Positions 33,556 through 42,487 of a stretch of DNA of 64,000 nt are shown here, one piece after another. A model generated the notes under the pieces. The model did not search any database. It was not told the DNA's origin and worked only from the letters and a program-made list of their open reading frames with translations. The DNA is from Mesorhizobium sp. CAU 1732. Its GTDB lineage: Bacteria; Pseudomonadota; Alphaproteobacteria; Rhizobiales; Rhizobiaceae. Position 1 is the first letter of the stretch. Each line of letters starts with the position of its first letter. Location: the NCBI RefSeq assembly GCF_039888675.1, contig NZ_JBDQQR010000001.1, positions 310,001 to 374,000 on the forward strand, given 5' to 3'. Made by a program: the position numbers and the translations under genes.

Positions 33556-34215
33556 ATGGGTCTTCGTATCAATGACACGGCGCCGGATTTCACGGCGGAA
33601 ACCACCCAGGGCACGATCAATTTTCATGAATGGCTCGGCGATAGCTGGGGCGTTCTCGTATCCCATCCGAAGAATTTCACACCGGTCTGCACTACGGAAC
33701 TCGGCACCATGGCCGGGCTGGACGGTGAGTTCAAAAAGCGGGGCGTCAAGCTGATCGGCATCTCCATCGATCCGGTATCGGATCATGGCCGCTGGAAAGC
33801 CGACATCAAGACCGCAACCGGCTTCGAGGTCGACTATCCGCTGATCGGCGACAAGGATCTCAAGGTCGCCAAGCTCTACGACATGCTGCCGGCGGAAGCG
33901 GGCGACAGTTCGGACGGACGCACGCCGGCCGACAACGCCACCGTGCGTTCGGTCTACGTGATCGGGCCGGACAAGAAGATCAAGCTGGTCCTCACCTACC
34001 CGATGACCACGGGCCGCAACTTCGACGAAATCCTGCGCGCGATCGACTCGATCCAGCTTACCGCCAAGCATCAGGTGGCAACGCCCGCGAACTGGAAGCA
34101 GGGCGAGGACGTGATCATCACGGCCGCCGTTTCCAACGAGGACGCGGAAAAGCGTTTCGGCTCGTTCGAAACCATCCTGCCCTATCTGCGCAAGACCAAG
34201 CAGCCGGGCGCCTGA
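33556..34215 (+). CDS. 1-Cys peroxiredoxin (Prx6 type)
   Basis: 219-residue peroxidase reducing hydrogen peroxide or organic peroxides. The peroxidatic Cys 45 is in HPKNFTPVCTTELGTM, and it is the only Cys in the protein, so it is a 1-Cys enzyme needing an outside thiol. The Prx6 C-terminal extension (ATPANWKQGEDVIITAAV, then LPYLRKTKQP) is complete. AGGAAGGGAGACAGTC precedes the ATG. It converges on the mutarotase-like gene and shares a bidirectional terminator with it. Confidence 0.95.
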   Translation: MGLRINDTAPDFTAETTQGTINFHEWLGDSWGVLVSHPKNFTPVCTTELGTMAGLDGEFKKRGVKLIGISIDPVSDHGRWKADIKTATGFEVDYPLIGDKDLKVAKLYDMLPAEAGDSSDGRTPADNATVRSVYVIGPDKKIKLVLTYPMTTGRNFDEILRAIDSIQLTAKHQVATPANWKQGEDVIITAAVSNEDAEKRFGSFETILPYLRKTKQPGA

Positions 34216-34236
34216 TCGCGTCGGTACTCATGTGAG

Positions 34237-34264
34237 AAAGGCGGGGCCGACTTGCCCCGCCTTT
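34237..34264. terminator. Bidirectional intrinsic terminator
   Basis: An 11-bp perfect stem (34237-34247 with 34254-34264, 6-base loop) begins with AAA and ends with TTT, so both strands carry a short U-tail. It lies 22 bases after the peroxiredoxin stop and 17 bases beyond the stop of the leftward mutarotase-like gene. Confidence 0.75.
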
Positions 34265-34280
34265 TCCATTGCTTCCGGGA

Positions 34281-35366
34281 TCAGTCGAGAAATGTCGTGT
34301 CGAACGGGATGCGCTCGGTGGATCCGTTCTCGAATGCAAGATTAAGCACGCTGGTCTCCCGGTCGGCATGGACGCTGGCCGGAATGCCTTTCCGGTCCAG
34401 GCAGCCGATCACCTGCCGGATCACGACCTGCCCCGACGGATCGAGGGTGATCGCGGTCGCGGCACCCTCGCGGCGGATCGCATTGTCTTCCAGCGACTGA
34501 CGATGGCCGATGGCGCTGCAGGCATCCTCGATGCCAAGCACGCCGACATGGCGGCCGTTCCACGGCGCATAGTTCCGCCCGCCATTGGAGTACCACAGCA
34601 TCGTCGCGGGAAGTGATGCCGGGTTCTTCAGCACGATGACCAGATCACGCTCCGCATGCCTCGCAATCGCCGTGTAGCCGATGCCGGTATGCGCCTCCTC
34701 CACGAGTGTCACGAAATCCTCATGCCGTTCACCCGGCGGATAGATAGACAGGTCCGCAGCCGTGCCGTCGGCAAGCGGCAGTTTGGACAGGTCGGACGTC
34801 CTTGCGGGATAGGCAAACAGGGAGCGTCCCCGCGAGGGGTCGGTTTCCAGCGGCGCGTCGGGCGTCAACGCGGCCCTCTTCGGTGAAAACGCAAGGCGTC
34901 CGCCCTTCGCCATGCGGATCATCGTGTGATGCGCGACGGGCACCGCGCCTAGCCCGCCGATGAGACGATGCTCCTGATACAGGAACGGATGGCCATCGCG
35001 AAGGGTGAGCAGTTTTTCGACCACGGCACCCATGACTCGCCTCCGCAACCGAAATCGCGTCGTCCTGCCATCTGCGATCTCCGTCTCCTCCACGAAGTCC
35101 CAGGCGCTGTTGGCGGCCCAGCCATGCGGCGGGCCGTCCTCGATATCGTTGCGGGAAAACGGCGCGCAGAAGAAATCCCCGGACAGTCTCGCGACATTTT
35201 CCGGCAGGCCGTCCGGCAACGGTTCCGACGCGTCGTCGACCCACGGCGCCCGGTGCAGTGGCCGTACGATGCGATTACCGGTCTTGACGGCGAAATCGGC
35301 GATGTGGCCGACGCTGCAATCCAGCGTTGCCGACACACCCTTCGCCCGCAATTCGACCATAGTCAT
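34281..35366 (-). CDS. Aldose 1-epimerase-like (galactose mutarotase fold) protein
   Basis: 361-residue protein of mutarotase-like beta-sandwich type. Signs are RPLHRAPWVD near residue 37, CAPFSRNDIEDGPPHGWAAN near 67-86 with the PHGWAxN sugar-site motif, VEKLLTLRDGHPFLYQEHRL near 117, and a late MLWYSNGGRNYAPWNGRHVG near 260. It may interconvert anomers of an aldose or simply bind a sugar. It faces the peroxiredoxin gene and lies near the lyxose isomerase and sugar kinase genes. The ATG at 35366 is preferred to a TTG two codons earlier. Confidence 0.7.
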   Translation of the reverse strand: MTMVELRAKGVSATLDCSVGHIADFAVKTGNRIVRPLHRAPWVDDASEPLPDGLPENVARLSGDFFCAPFSRNDIEDGPPHGWAANSAWDFVEETEIADGRTTRFRLRRRVMGAVVEKLLTLRDGHPFLYQEHRLIGGLGAVPVAHHTMIRMAKGGRLAFSPKRAALTPDAPLETDPSRGRSLFAYPARTSDLSKLPLADGTAADLSIYPPGERHEDFVTLVEEAHTGIGYTAIARHAERDLVIVLKNPASLPATMLWYSNGGRNYAPWNGRHVGVLGIEDACSAIGHRQSLEDNAIRREGAATAITLDPSGQVVIRQVIGCLDRKGIPASVHADRETSVLNLAFENGSTERIPFDTTFLD

Positions 35367-35481
35367 CGGCAAAAAACCTCGTCATGGGACAGCGCTCGGG
35401 CGGCGGGATTGCAGCCGACTGACCGCTCGGGCATCATCCGCCTCCTGCGAGCCGGGTGATTTGGATGAATCGGGGGGAATT

Positions 35482-36354
35482 TTGCACGTCGCGTCGCGCG
35501 TAACCACGCATTTCTTGCGTCGCCTGGTGATGGTTTTCGTCATCGGCCTGATGCTTGCCGCCTGCTCGACCAGTTCCGTGATGCAAACGGCCGTCGCTCC
35601 GCTGCCATCGGAGAAATATGCCGCGATCGTGGTCGATGCGAATACCGGACGCGTGCTGTTCGACCAGAATGCGAACGATGCGCGCTATCCCGCATCGCTG
35701 ACCAAGATGATGACGCTCTACATGCTGTTCGAGGCGATCGACGCTGGTCAGATAGGGCTGGAGGAGCAGATCCCCGTATCGGCCTACGCAGCAGGGAGGC
35801 CGCCATCGAAGCTTGGTTTCCGCGCCGGCCAGACGATCGATACGCGCAGTGCCGTCCTGGCGCTTTGCGTGCGCTCGGCCAATGATGTGGCAAGCGTCGT
35901 CGCCGAACGCCTGGGCGGGTCGGAAGCACAGTTCGCGGCCATGATGACCGCCAAAGGGCGCCAGCTCGGCATGCGATCGACCACGTTCCGTAACGCATCG
36001 GGGCTTCCCGACGACGCCCAGCGCACGACCGCCTACGACATGGCGGTCCTGTCCCTGGCTTTGCGCAAGCGCTTCCCGCATCACTACCATTATTTCAGCA
36101 ACCGCGATTTCACCTTCGCGGGCAAACTCGTGCGCGGCCATAACGACCTGCTGAGCAAGCCCGGCGTGGACGGCCTGAAAACCGGCTATATTCGCGCATC
36201 GGGCTTCAATGTCGCGACGTCGGCAGGGCTGGGCGGCAAGCGTATCGTCGTGGTCGTTATGGGCGGAGACACGGCCAAGAGCCGCAACGCGCATGTGGAA
36301 GAGCTGATCGAGACCTATCTGCCGCGTGCATCGGTGGCAGGTGCAGGAAGCTGA
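35482..36354 (+). CDS. D-alanyl-D-alanine carboxypeptidase, lipoprotein form
   Basis: 290-residue serine peptidase (S11) trimming peptidoglycan stem peptides in the periplasm. Catalytic motifs are SLTK in YPASLTKMMTLYM, SAN in VRSANDVASV, and KTG in DGLKTGYIRASGF. A lipobox LMLAAC near residue 28 after an Arg-rich start (FLRRLVMVFVIG) marks it as a likely outer- or inner-membrane lipoprotein, unusual since most family members use a C-terminal anchor. The TTG at 35482 follows GGGGGGAA; an ATG at 35530 would give a weaker signal sequence. Confidence 0.88.
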   Translation: MHVASRVTTHFLRRLVMVFVIGLMLAACSTSSVMQTAVAPLPSEKYAAIVVDANTGRVLFDQNANDARYPASLTKMMTLYMLFEAIDAGQIGLEEQIPVSAYAAGRPPSKLGFRAGQTIDTRSAVLALCVRSANDVASVVAERLGGSEAQFAAMMTAKGRQLGMRSTTFRNASGLPDDAQRTTAYDMAVLSLALRKRFPHHYHYFSNRDFTFAGKLVRGHNDLLSKPGVDGLKTGYIRASGFNVATSAGLGGKRIVVVVMGGDTAKSRNAHVEELIETYLPRASVAGAGS

Positions 36355-36394
36355 ACGACGCCGGGTTTTGTCGTAGGAAGTCGGGAGGAGTACG

Positions 36395-37081
36395 ATGAAG
36401 CGGTCCCAGATCAACGCCATCCTGACCGAGTCCGAAGCCTTCATACACTCCTTCGGCTACGTGCTTCCGCCATTTGCCCGGCTGACGCCGGCGCAGATGC
36501 AGGCGCGACGCGGCGAGATCGCCGGGATCATCGATGCGCGGCTGGGATGGGACATCACCGATTACGGCAAGGGCGATTTCGCGCGGCGCGGCCTGTTCCT
36601 CTTCACGGTGCGCAACGGCCGCTCCGAAGACCTCGCGAAGGGCAAGGGCATGCTCTACGCCGAGAAGATCATGATTTCACGCCGCGATCAGATCGCGCCG
36701 ATGCACCGCCACGACGTGAAGGCCGAGGACATCATCAACCGCGGCGGCGGCGTGCTTGCGCTCAAGCTCTACATGTCGGCGCCGGATGGCTCGATCGACA
36801 AGGCGGCGACGGTCGAGGTGCCGACCGACGGCGTGATGCGAACGCTGGAACCCGGCGGCATTCTCAGGCTTCAACCGGGCGAGAGCGTTACCTTGCTGCC
36901 GGGCGTCTGGCATGCCTTCTGGGGCGAGGAGAAGGATGTGCTGATCGGCGAGGTCTCGACCGTCAACGACGACGAGACCGACAATGTTTTTGCCGAACCG
37001 ATCAGCCGCTTTTCCGATATAGAAGAGGATGTCGAGCCGGTTCGTTTGCTCGTGTCCGATTATGCGAAGTGGCTGTGGTGA
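36395..37081 (+). CDS. D-lyxose/D-mannose family sugar isomerase
   Basis: 228-residue cupin-type isomerase of the D-lyxose isomerase family, interconverting D-lyxose and D-xylulose, often also D-mannose and D-fructose. Metal ligands are in QIAPMHRHDVKAEDIINRGG near residues 100-119 (two His, Glu) and LLPGVWHAFWGEE near 169 (His). It begins MKRSQINAILTESEAFIHSF. GGGAGGAGTACG lies before the ATG. It is followed 27 bases later by a sugar kinase gene, suggesting isomerase then kinase action on a ketose. Confidence 0.88.
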   Translation: MKRSQINAILTESEAFIHSFGYVLPPFARLTPAQMQARRGEIAGIIDARLGWDITDYGKGDFARRGLFLFTVRNGRSEDLAKGKGMLYAEKIMISRRDQIAPMHRHDVKAEDIINRGGGVLALKLYMSAPDGSIDKAATVEVPTDGVMRTLEPGGILRLQPGESVTLLPGVWHAFWGEEKDVLIGEVSTVNDDETDNVFAEPISRFSDIEEDVEPVRLLVSDYAKWLW

Positions 37082-37108
37082 GTTGAAGAAGCGTGGTTGG
37101 AGGATGCC

Positions 37109-37726
37109 ATGTCCGAACTTGCACATCTGGCGGCAACGCTGTTCCGCAAGGCTTCCGGCCGCAATCGACTGATCGTCGCCATTGCCGGCCCGCCCGGCGC
37201 GGGCAAATCCACCCTCGCGGAGGCCCTGTTGCCGCTGCTGCCGGAAGGCAGCGCCGCAATCGTTCCGATGGATGGCTTCCACTACGACAATACGATCCTC
37301 GACGCGCGTGGTCTTCGGCCGCGCAAGGGATCGCCGGAGAGCTTCGATTTCGACGGCTTGCGCCACCTGCTGGAACGCCTGAAGCGAGGCGATACCGAGA
37401 TCGCGGTGCCGATCTTCGACCGCACCGCCGACCTGTCGCGCGCCGGCGCATCGATCATCGCTGCGGATACGCGCTTCATCCTTGTCGAGGGCAACTATCT
37501 GCTGCTCGACGAGAGCCCCTGGTACGGGCTTGGTCCGCTCTTCGATCACACGGTTTGGATCGACGTGCCGCGTCAGGAGCTCGAGCGCAGGCTCGTCCAG
37601 CGCTGGCTCGATCACGATCACAGTCAGGAGGCAGCCCTGGCGCGGGCGCGCTCGAACGATCTGCCCAACGCCGATCGCGTCAGCGCCAACCGCCGGCAGG
37701 CCGACACGACCATCTCGATCTTCTAG
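37109..37726 (+). CDS. FrcK-like sugar or nucleoside kinase (PRK/uridine kinase fold)
   Basis: 205-residue P-loop kinase. AIAGPPGAGKSTLAEAL near residues 25-41 is the P-loop, followed by IVPMDGFHYDNTIL and FILVEGNYLLLDE, the acceptor-site motifs of the phosphoribulokinase/uridine kinase group. It resembles the FrcK protein of rhizobial fructose operons. GGAGG precedes the ATG. No frcBCA transporter is adjacent; instead it follows a lyxose isomerase, so a ketose such as fructose or xylulose is the likely substrate by inference. Confidence 0.83.
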   Translation: MSELAHLAATLFRKASGRNRLIVAIAGPPGAGKSTLAEALLPLLPEGSAAIVPMDGFHYDNTILDARGLRPRKGSPESFDFDGLRHLLERLKRGDTEIAVPIFDRTADLSRAGASIIAADTRFILVEGNYLLLDESPWYGLGPLFDHTVWIDVPRQELERRLVQRWLDHDHSQEAALARARSNDLPNADRVSANRRQADTTISIF

Positions 37727-37739
37727 CGCATGCCGCCGG

Positions 37740-38510
37740 TCAGTTCCGGTAGGTAGAGCCTTCCTCGTCGAGGATCGCCTTCAGTTCCTGGAGGTGGCGG
37801 CCGGCATTGTCGACGGGATAGGCATCCATCTGCCGGGCAACGGTTTCGGCCACCGCGTCCGGCAGGACGCGCAGGGCCTGCCCGGTCCACAGGGCCTTGA
37901 TGTAGGTCTCGCAGGCGCGCTCGAAATAATAGAGACGGTCGAATGTGTCGCCCACCGTCTCGCCGATGACCAGCACGCCGTGGTTTCCCATCACCATGAC
38001 CTTGGACTTCGGATCGGCGAACAGGCGCGAGCAGCGCTCACCCTCCTCCTCGAAGGCAAGCCCGCCATAATGCTCGTCGACGACGACGCGACCGAAGAAC
38101 ATCGCCGAATTCTGGTCGATCGCCGGCAGGCGCGAATCCGCCAGCGAGGCCAGAACCGTGGCGTGGACGGAGTGCACATGCATGACGCAGCGCGCATGGG
38201 GAACGTTGCGATGGATCGCGCCATGCAGGCCCCACGCGGTGGGGTCGGGCGCGTCGGGCCGCTTCATCGTGTCCGGGTCGTTCGCATCGATCAGCAAAAG
38301 GTCGCTCGCACGGATGCGCGAGAAATGCATCTGGTTCGGATTGATGAGAAGCTGCGTGCCGTCGTCGTTGACCGCGAGCGAGAAATGATTGGCCACTGCC
38401 TCGTGCATGTTCAGGCGGGCAGTCCAGCGGAAGGCTGCGGCGAGATCGACGCGCTGCTCGTAGAACTGGAGGTTGGAGCCCGCGCGCTCGCTGATCTGGG
38501 TAACGCTCAT
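37740..38510 (-). CDS. Class II aldolase/adducin family protein
   Basis: 256-residue zinc-dependent aldolase-fold protein. The zinc-binding His pair lies in CVMHVHSVHATVLASL near residues 108-123 and the third His in VMGNHGVLVIGETV near 176. Family members act on sugar phosphates (fuculose or ribulose phosphate) or as decarboxylases; the substrate here is not known. It follows ureG by 13 bases and so may be the last gene of the urease operon, yet it also abuts the sugar kinase gene tail-to-tail. Confidence 0.88.
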   Translation of the reverse strand: MSVTQISERAGSNLQFYEQRVDLAAAFRWTARLNMHEAVANHFSLAVNDDGTQLLINPNQMHFSRIRASDLLLIDANDPDTMKRPDAPDPTAWGLHGAIHRNVPHARCVMHVHSVHATVLASLADSRLPAIDQNSAMFFGRVVVDEHYGGLAFEEEGERCSRLFADPKSKVMVMGNHGVLVIGETVGDTFDRLYYFERACETYIKALWTGQALRVLPDAVAETVARQMDAYPVDNAGRHLQELKAILDEEGSTYRN

Positions 38511-38523
38511 CGTCTCGACCCTT

Positions 38524-39162
38524 TCAGGCGCTCAAACGCTTCGGCGAGGCTTCAAGCCCGCCATGTTCGCGGATGAAGGCGACGACGTCATCGAGCCCGC
38601 GTCCGCGCGACAAATCGGTGAAGGCGAATGGCCTTCCCTTGCGCATCCGGTCGGCGTCGCCCTGCATGACGTCGAGATTGACATTCACATAGGGCGCGAG
38701 GTCCGACTTGTTGATGACGAGGAAATCGGAACGCGTGATGCCCGGCCCACCCTTGCGCGGGATTTCCTCGCCCTGGCAGACGGAGATGACGTAGAGCGTC
38801 AAATCCGCGAGGTCCGGCGAGAAGGTCGCCGCGAGATTGTCGCCGCCCGATTCGATGAAGACGATGTCGAGATCCGGGAATTTCCGGTTCATCTCGGCGA
38901 TTGCCTGGAGATTGATCGAGGCGTCTTCGCGGATCGCGGTGTGCGGACAGCCGCCCGTCTCGACCCCCATGATGCGCTCTTCCGGCAGCGCCTGGAGGCG
39001 CGCCAGCATCATCGCATCTTCCTTGGTGTAGATGTCGTTGGTGACGACCGCGATCGAGAATTCGTCCCGCAAAGCCTTGCAGAGCTTTTCCGTCAGCGTC
39101 GTCTTGCCGGAGCCCACAGGACCGCCGATGCCAACGCGAAGAGGGCCGTTTGGTGAGGTCAT
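38524..39162 (-). CDS. ureG: Urease accessory protein UreG (GTPase)
   Basis: 212-residue SIMIBI-class GTPase that powers nickel insertion into urease. P-loop [17 protein letters not shown] near residues 11-27, the nickel-binding Cys-Pro-His in [16 protein letters not shown] near 66, [15 protein letters not shown] near 100, and the base-recognising NKSD near 150. The ATG overlaps the stop of the DUF3995 gene by four bases. The start is firm because the family begins just before [10 protein letters not shown]. Confidence 0.97.
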   Translation of the reverse strand: MTSPNGPLRVGIGGPVGSGKTTLTEKLCKALRDEFSIAVVTNDIYTKEDAMMLARLQALPEERIMGVETGGCPHTAIREDASINLQAIAEMNRKFPDLDIVFIESGGDNLAATFSPDLADLTLYVISVCQGEEIPRKGGPGITRSDFLVINKSDLAPYVNVNLDVMQGDADRMRKGRPFAFTDLSRGRGLDDVVAFIREHGGLEASPKRLSA

Positions 39163-39599
39163 GTGGCAAATCCTTGCGAAGCCAGAAGGGTGAAGCCTGC
39201 ACCGACCAGCAGGCATAGCGGCGAGTACCAGCGGCGGTCGTTGCTTGCGAACGGCATTTCCGGCGTCAGCCTGCGCCAGGCAGGTGTGAAACCTGCAATG
39301 CCGCGGCCCAGGAAGACAAGCGCGGCGGCAAAGGCGGCGAATGAGACGATTGTGTCGGTTAGCGGCAGCGCAACAATGCCCGCCGAAACGAGAGCCAGCA
39401 CCGCTGTGGCGAAAAGGATTGCCGCCACGAAAAAGCTGGGCCCCGGCCCGGGCATCCGGTCGATGCCCTTGAACCCCGCGATCGCACGTGCGCAGGATTT
39501 TTCGTCGGTGCCCGGCCAGACACCGCCCATGGCCCAATAGACATGAATGGCGGCAAGCCCGGTGAGCACGAATGCAAGAAGGACAGCGACCGGAATCAT
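39159..39599 (-). CDS. DUF3995 membrane protein in the urease operon
   Basis: 146-residue protein with four hydrophobic segments: [60 protein letters not shown] and [17 protein letters not shown]. The WAMGGVWPG near residues 23-31 matches DUF3995. It overlaps ureF and ureG by four bases on either side, so it is translated with them. A role in nickel or urea handling is possible from position only. The longer frame is the antisense shadow of ureF. Confidence 0.82.
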   Translation of the reverse strand: MIPVAVLLAFVLTGLAAIHVYWAMGGVWPGTDEKSCARAIAGFKGIDRMPGPGPSFFVAAILFATAVLALVSAGIVALPLTDTIVSFAAFAAALVFLGRGIAGFTPAWRRLTPEMPFASNDRRWYSPLCLLVGAGFTLLASQGFAT

Positions 39600-40267
39600 G
39601 ATCTGAAGAGCCTGGAATACTGCGTTTCGTGATTCATGGACGCGATTTCGGCGGCGATCGTGGCCGATCCGAGGTCGTCGAGCGAGGAGCGGGCTGCGCG
39701 TCGGGCCACCGAAAGTATGTCTGCCTCGAGGCCTGCGAGCAATGCAGCCGCATCGGCCTGGCCGATCAGCGACAGGCGGATGGCGGCCTGGAGCTGGTTC
39801 GAGACGAAGGCTTGAAGGTAAGCGGCGAGTGCCTGCTCGAGGGGCACGCCGTTCGCGGCAGAGACCGCAGCCACCGCAACGCAATAGGGGCAGTTGGCCG
39901 GCAAATTGAAGGGTTGCGCCTGATGCCAGTTGCCTGCGGCGACCGTGAACGCCGAACCCTGGGCCGTCGTTTCCAGATGCCGCTCCGCCGAGCCGGCGAG
40001 CGCCTGGGCGAGTTCCGCGATGTCGCCTATCGGTTCGCCGGCGGACGCCGTCCTCCACGCTTCGGCAAACAGAACCGCGTCGTTCCAGGCCGAGCCATGC
40101 TCCAGCAGACTGGCAATCCATGATCGCAACGCGTCGCGGTCGGCGACCGTGCCTGCGTCAACTGCCTGTTCGAGGCCATGACTGTAGCTGAACGATCCGA
40201 CGGGGAAAGCCGGCGACAGCCAGGCAAGAAGCCGAAGAAGTGCCGTCTGGGCGGACGCCTCAGGCAT
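39596..40267 (-). CDS. ureF: Urease accessory protein UreF
   Basis: 223-residue all-helical protein that joins UreD and UreG in the urease activation complex. Family marks are [20 protein letters not shown] followed by [10 protein letters not shown] near residues 10-38, [10 protein letters not shown] near 127, and [20 protein letters not shown] near 147. The ATG overlaps the end of ureE by eight bases. The track of ribosome coupling through ureE, ureF, DUF3995 and ureG is unbroken. Confidence 0.95.
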   Translation of the reverse strand: MPEASAQTALLRLLAWLSPAFPVGSFSYSHGLEQAVDAGTVADRDALRSWIASLLEHGSAWNDAVLFAEAWRTASAGEPIGDIAELAQALAGSAERHLETTAQGSAFTVAAGNWHQAQPFNLPANCPYCVAVAAVSAANGVPLEQALAAYLQAFVSNQLQAAIRLSLIGQADAAALLAGLEADILSVARRAARSSLDDLGSATIAAEIASMNHETQYSRLFRS

Positions 40268-40841
40268 GGTTGTGGCCGTAATGCGGGTCGTCCGGGAGCC
40301 GGCCGAAGCGGTCGGGTTCGCCGTGCCCTTCGCCATGGTGATGATGCTGGTCGTGCCCATGCGAATGTCCGTGCCCGGAATACGCGCCACGCAACGGCAC
40401 GAAGGGAGCGACCACCTCGCTGACCGTCGCCCCGAGGCCGGTCAGCATGTCCTTGATGACGTGATCGCGCAGGATGAGGATGCGGTCGTCTTCGATCTGC
40501 GCGGCGAGATGGCGGTTGCCGATGTGCCAGCAGAGTTCGGCGAGATGCAGCCTGTCGCGGGCACGGATGTCGTAGACGTCTTCCTGCTCGGCGCCGATGC
40601 CGACGCGCCTTCCGTCGTCGAGAACGAGGACGTCGCCGTGTTCCAGCGCGACCGGCTCTGGCAGATCGACCAGCACCTTCTCGCCTTTCGCAAGCGACAG
40701 GACGCGGCGACGCAGATGGCGTTCGTCATGCGGCAGCACCGCTATGTCGAACGGTGCGTCGCCCTGGCCCGCATCGGCGGCGCGCAGGAAGCTGCCGGCG
40801 CGCGGCAATTTGGTGAAATCGGTCTTGATGTCGAGCTTCAT
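40260..40841 (-). CDS. ureE: Urease accessory protein UreE, His-rich C-terminus
   Basis: 193-residue nickel chaperone that delivers Ni to UreG. The N-terminal domain includes [20 protein letters not shown] near residues 39-58; the metal-binding domain has [16 protein letters not shown] near 109. The last 35 residues form a His-rich tail ([19 protein letters not shown], then HYGHNHA) that may store nickel. The ATG overlaps the glutathione transferase stop by four bases. Confidence 0.95.
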   Translation of the reverse strand: MKLDIKTDFTKLPRAGSFLRAADAGQGDAPFDIAVLPHDERHLRRRVLSLAKGEKVLVDLPEPVALEHGDVLVLDDGRRVGIGAEQEDVYDIRARDRLHLAELCWHIGNRHLAAQIEDDRILILRDHVIKDMLTGLGATVSEVVAPFVPLRGAYSGHGHSHGHDQHHHHGEGHGEPDRFGRLPDDPHYGHNHA

Positions 40842-41437
40842 ATGGCGGCCTCCCGGGCCTTGGCGAGCGCTAGGGCAGGTCGGCCCAGCACGCGGTCGAA
40901 ATAGGCATTCACCCGGTCCGACTGAATGGCGAACTTTGCGCCACGCGCCCATTGCCCGCAATGGCCCAGGATCACGTCGGCGGCGGTGAAGCGGTCGCCC
41001 ATGGCATATTGCGATTCGCCCAGCCGCGTCTCCAGCGAACGGATTTCCCGCGTGAATTCGGCCGTCGTCCAGGGGCCGACATCGACACGTTCGGCCTCTG
41101 CGAGCATCATGCGATGCTTCAGCTTGTTCCAGAGCGGCGCTTCGAGTTCTGACTGCGCGAAGAAAAGCCATGCGTTGAGATGCGCGCGCTCGGCCGGCGT
41201 CTTGGGGCCCATTTCCTTCTCGGGGTGGTTGTCCGCGAGATAGGCGCAGATCGCAGCCGAATCCGTGACGACGATATCGCCATGAACAAGCGCCGGGCCC
41301 TTGCCTCCCGGGCTGTACCGCAGCATCTCCTCGGTGTGCTGCTTCGCCTTCACGATCTGATAGGGCTGGCCGAGTTCCTCCAGCATCCAGGTAACGCGCG
41401 TCAGACGCGATCCCGGCGCTCCTACGGCTTGGTACAT
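40838..41437 (-). CDS. Glutathione S-transferase family protein in the urease operon
   Basis: 199-residue glutathione transferase. The N-terminal thioredoxin-like part carries the glutathione-site [14 protein letters not shown] near residues 61-74 with the SxAI motif; the helical C-terminal domain contains [20 protein letters not shown] near 151-170. The ATG at 41437 has GGAGAC upstream. Its overlap with ureE shows co-translation. The substrate is unknown; a link to nickel or thiol stress is inferred from position. Confidence 0.88.
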   Translation of the reverse strand: MYQAVGAPGSRLTRVTWMLEELGQPYQIVKAKQHTEEMLRYSPGGKGPALVHGDIVVTDSAAICAYLADNHPEKEMGPKTPAERAHLNAWLFFAQSELEAPLWNKLKHRMMLAEAERVDVGPWTTAEFTREIRSLETRLGESQYAMGDRFTAADVILGHCGQWARGAKFAIQSDRVNAYFDRVLGRPALALAKAREAAI

Positions 41438-41506
41438 TCTGCGTTTGTCTCCGTTTCGGACCATGGAAGATTAGGTGACGCGGATGACCGCACCAAGAGC
41501 GAATTG

Positions 41507-42100
41507 TCAGCCGATGGTTTCGAACAGCCGCAAAATCCATGAAACCTGATAAGCGAGTATCGCCACGACGATGACGACATGAAGCCGATGGTTGCGGCTC
41601 AGGGCCGCTGCCACGCAGAGCGCGACGAGAATCGGCGTTCGAATGAAATACTCGGTTCCGAAGCGCGCAAAATGGTCCTCGCCCTTGATCAGCGTATCGA
41701 CCACATCGAACAGGTAGGTCGCGGCCAGAAGACTGAAGAACGAGCGTCGCCGCGCAAGGAAGAAATCCTCATAGCCTGAATAGTCGGCCATGGAATCGGG
41801 AAAGAGGAAAGCGCAGAGCAGGAAAAGCAATACCGCATAGGCGATGACGAAGAGGTACTTCTCGAAGGTCCAGTCCGTGATTTGGTAGAGCCCGAACTGC
41901 CACCACCAGAAGTGCACCAGCGTCAGCATGACCGAGCCGACCCACGCAAGATGGACGGGGTAGATCGGCACCTGCCCGGGATGCTGAAGTATCCGCGCCA
42001 CGCCGGTAAGCAGCCGCGTCATCCCGAGGCCGATGACCATGCCCATGATGATGCGGATATGCGGAAAGGCCTGGTCGGGTGACGTTAGAGAGGGGTCCAA
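41507..42100 (-). CDS. Multi-pass membrane protein of unknown function in the urease operon
   Basis: 197-residue protein with about five helices: [20 protein letters not shown], then [52 protein letters not shown] and [20 protein letters not shown]. The N-terminal [12 protein letters not shown] and the FWWWQFGL are its clear features. No family name was recognised. It lies between a monooxygenase-fold gene and the glutathione transferase gene, 62 and 69 bases away. Possible urea or nickel transport is unsupported. Confidence 0.65.
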   Translation of the reverse strand: MDPSLTSPDQAFPHIRIIMGMVIGLGMTRLLTGVARILQHPGQVPIYPVHLAWVGSVMLTLVHFWWWQFGLYQITDWTFEKYLFVIAYAVLLFLLCAFLFPDSMADYSGYEDFFLARRRSFFSLLAATYLFDVVDTLIKGEDHFARFGTEYFIRTPILVALCVAAALSRNHRLHVVIVVAILAYQVSWILRLFETIG

Positions 42101-42162
42101 GTTCTGCGACTTTCTTCTTCAGGCACGACCGAAATCCCCCGGTATCGATCCGGAAGCATAGG

Positions 42163-42459
42163 CTAAAACGTCTCGACCTTCTCAGGATGCACGATCTCGA
42201 TCGTGCGGGAGACGAGATACGGGGCGCTGGCATCGCGCCACGTGATGAGATGCGGCTGCTTGGAATGCGCCGTCAGCGCCTCACGGGTTTCCCAGCGCTC
42301 GACGAAAATCATCGTGTCGTCGTCCGTGATGCTGCCCAGCAGATCATAGGCGATGCAGCCATCCTCCTTGCGGGTCTCGGCGATGCAGGCCCTCGCGGGC
42401 GCGAGCAGATTGTCCCGCGAATCGGGCTTCAGCGTGAGCGTGGCGACGACGTAAATCAT
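42163..42459 (-). CDS. Antibiotic-biosynthesis-monooxygenase-fold protein (putative quinol monooxygenase)
   Basis: 98-residue protein of the ABM ferredoxin-like fold. MIYVVATLTLKPDSRDNLLA opens it, followed by EDGCIAYDLLGSITDDDTM near 34-52 and FVERWETREALTAHSKQPHL near 54-73, as in YgiN-type quinol monooxygenases. GGGAGGACCTTC precedes the ATG. It follows ureC by 28 bases. No connection to urease is known. Confidence 0.85.
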   Translation of the reverse strand: MIYVVATLTLKPDSRDNLLAPARACIAETRKEDGCIAYDLLGSITDDDTMIFVERWETREALTAHSKQPHLITWRDASAPYLVSRTIEIVHPEKVETF

Positions 42460-42487
42460 GAAGGTCCTCCCGTGAATCGACCACAGG

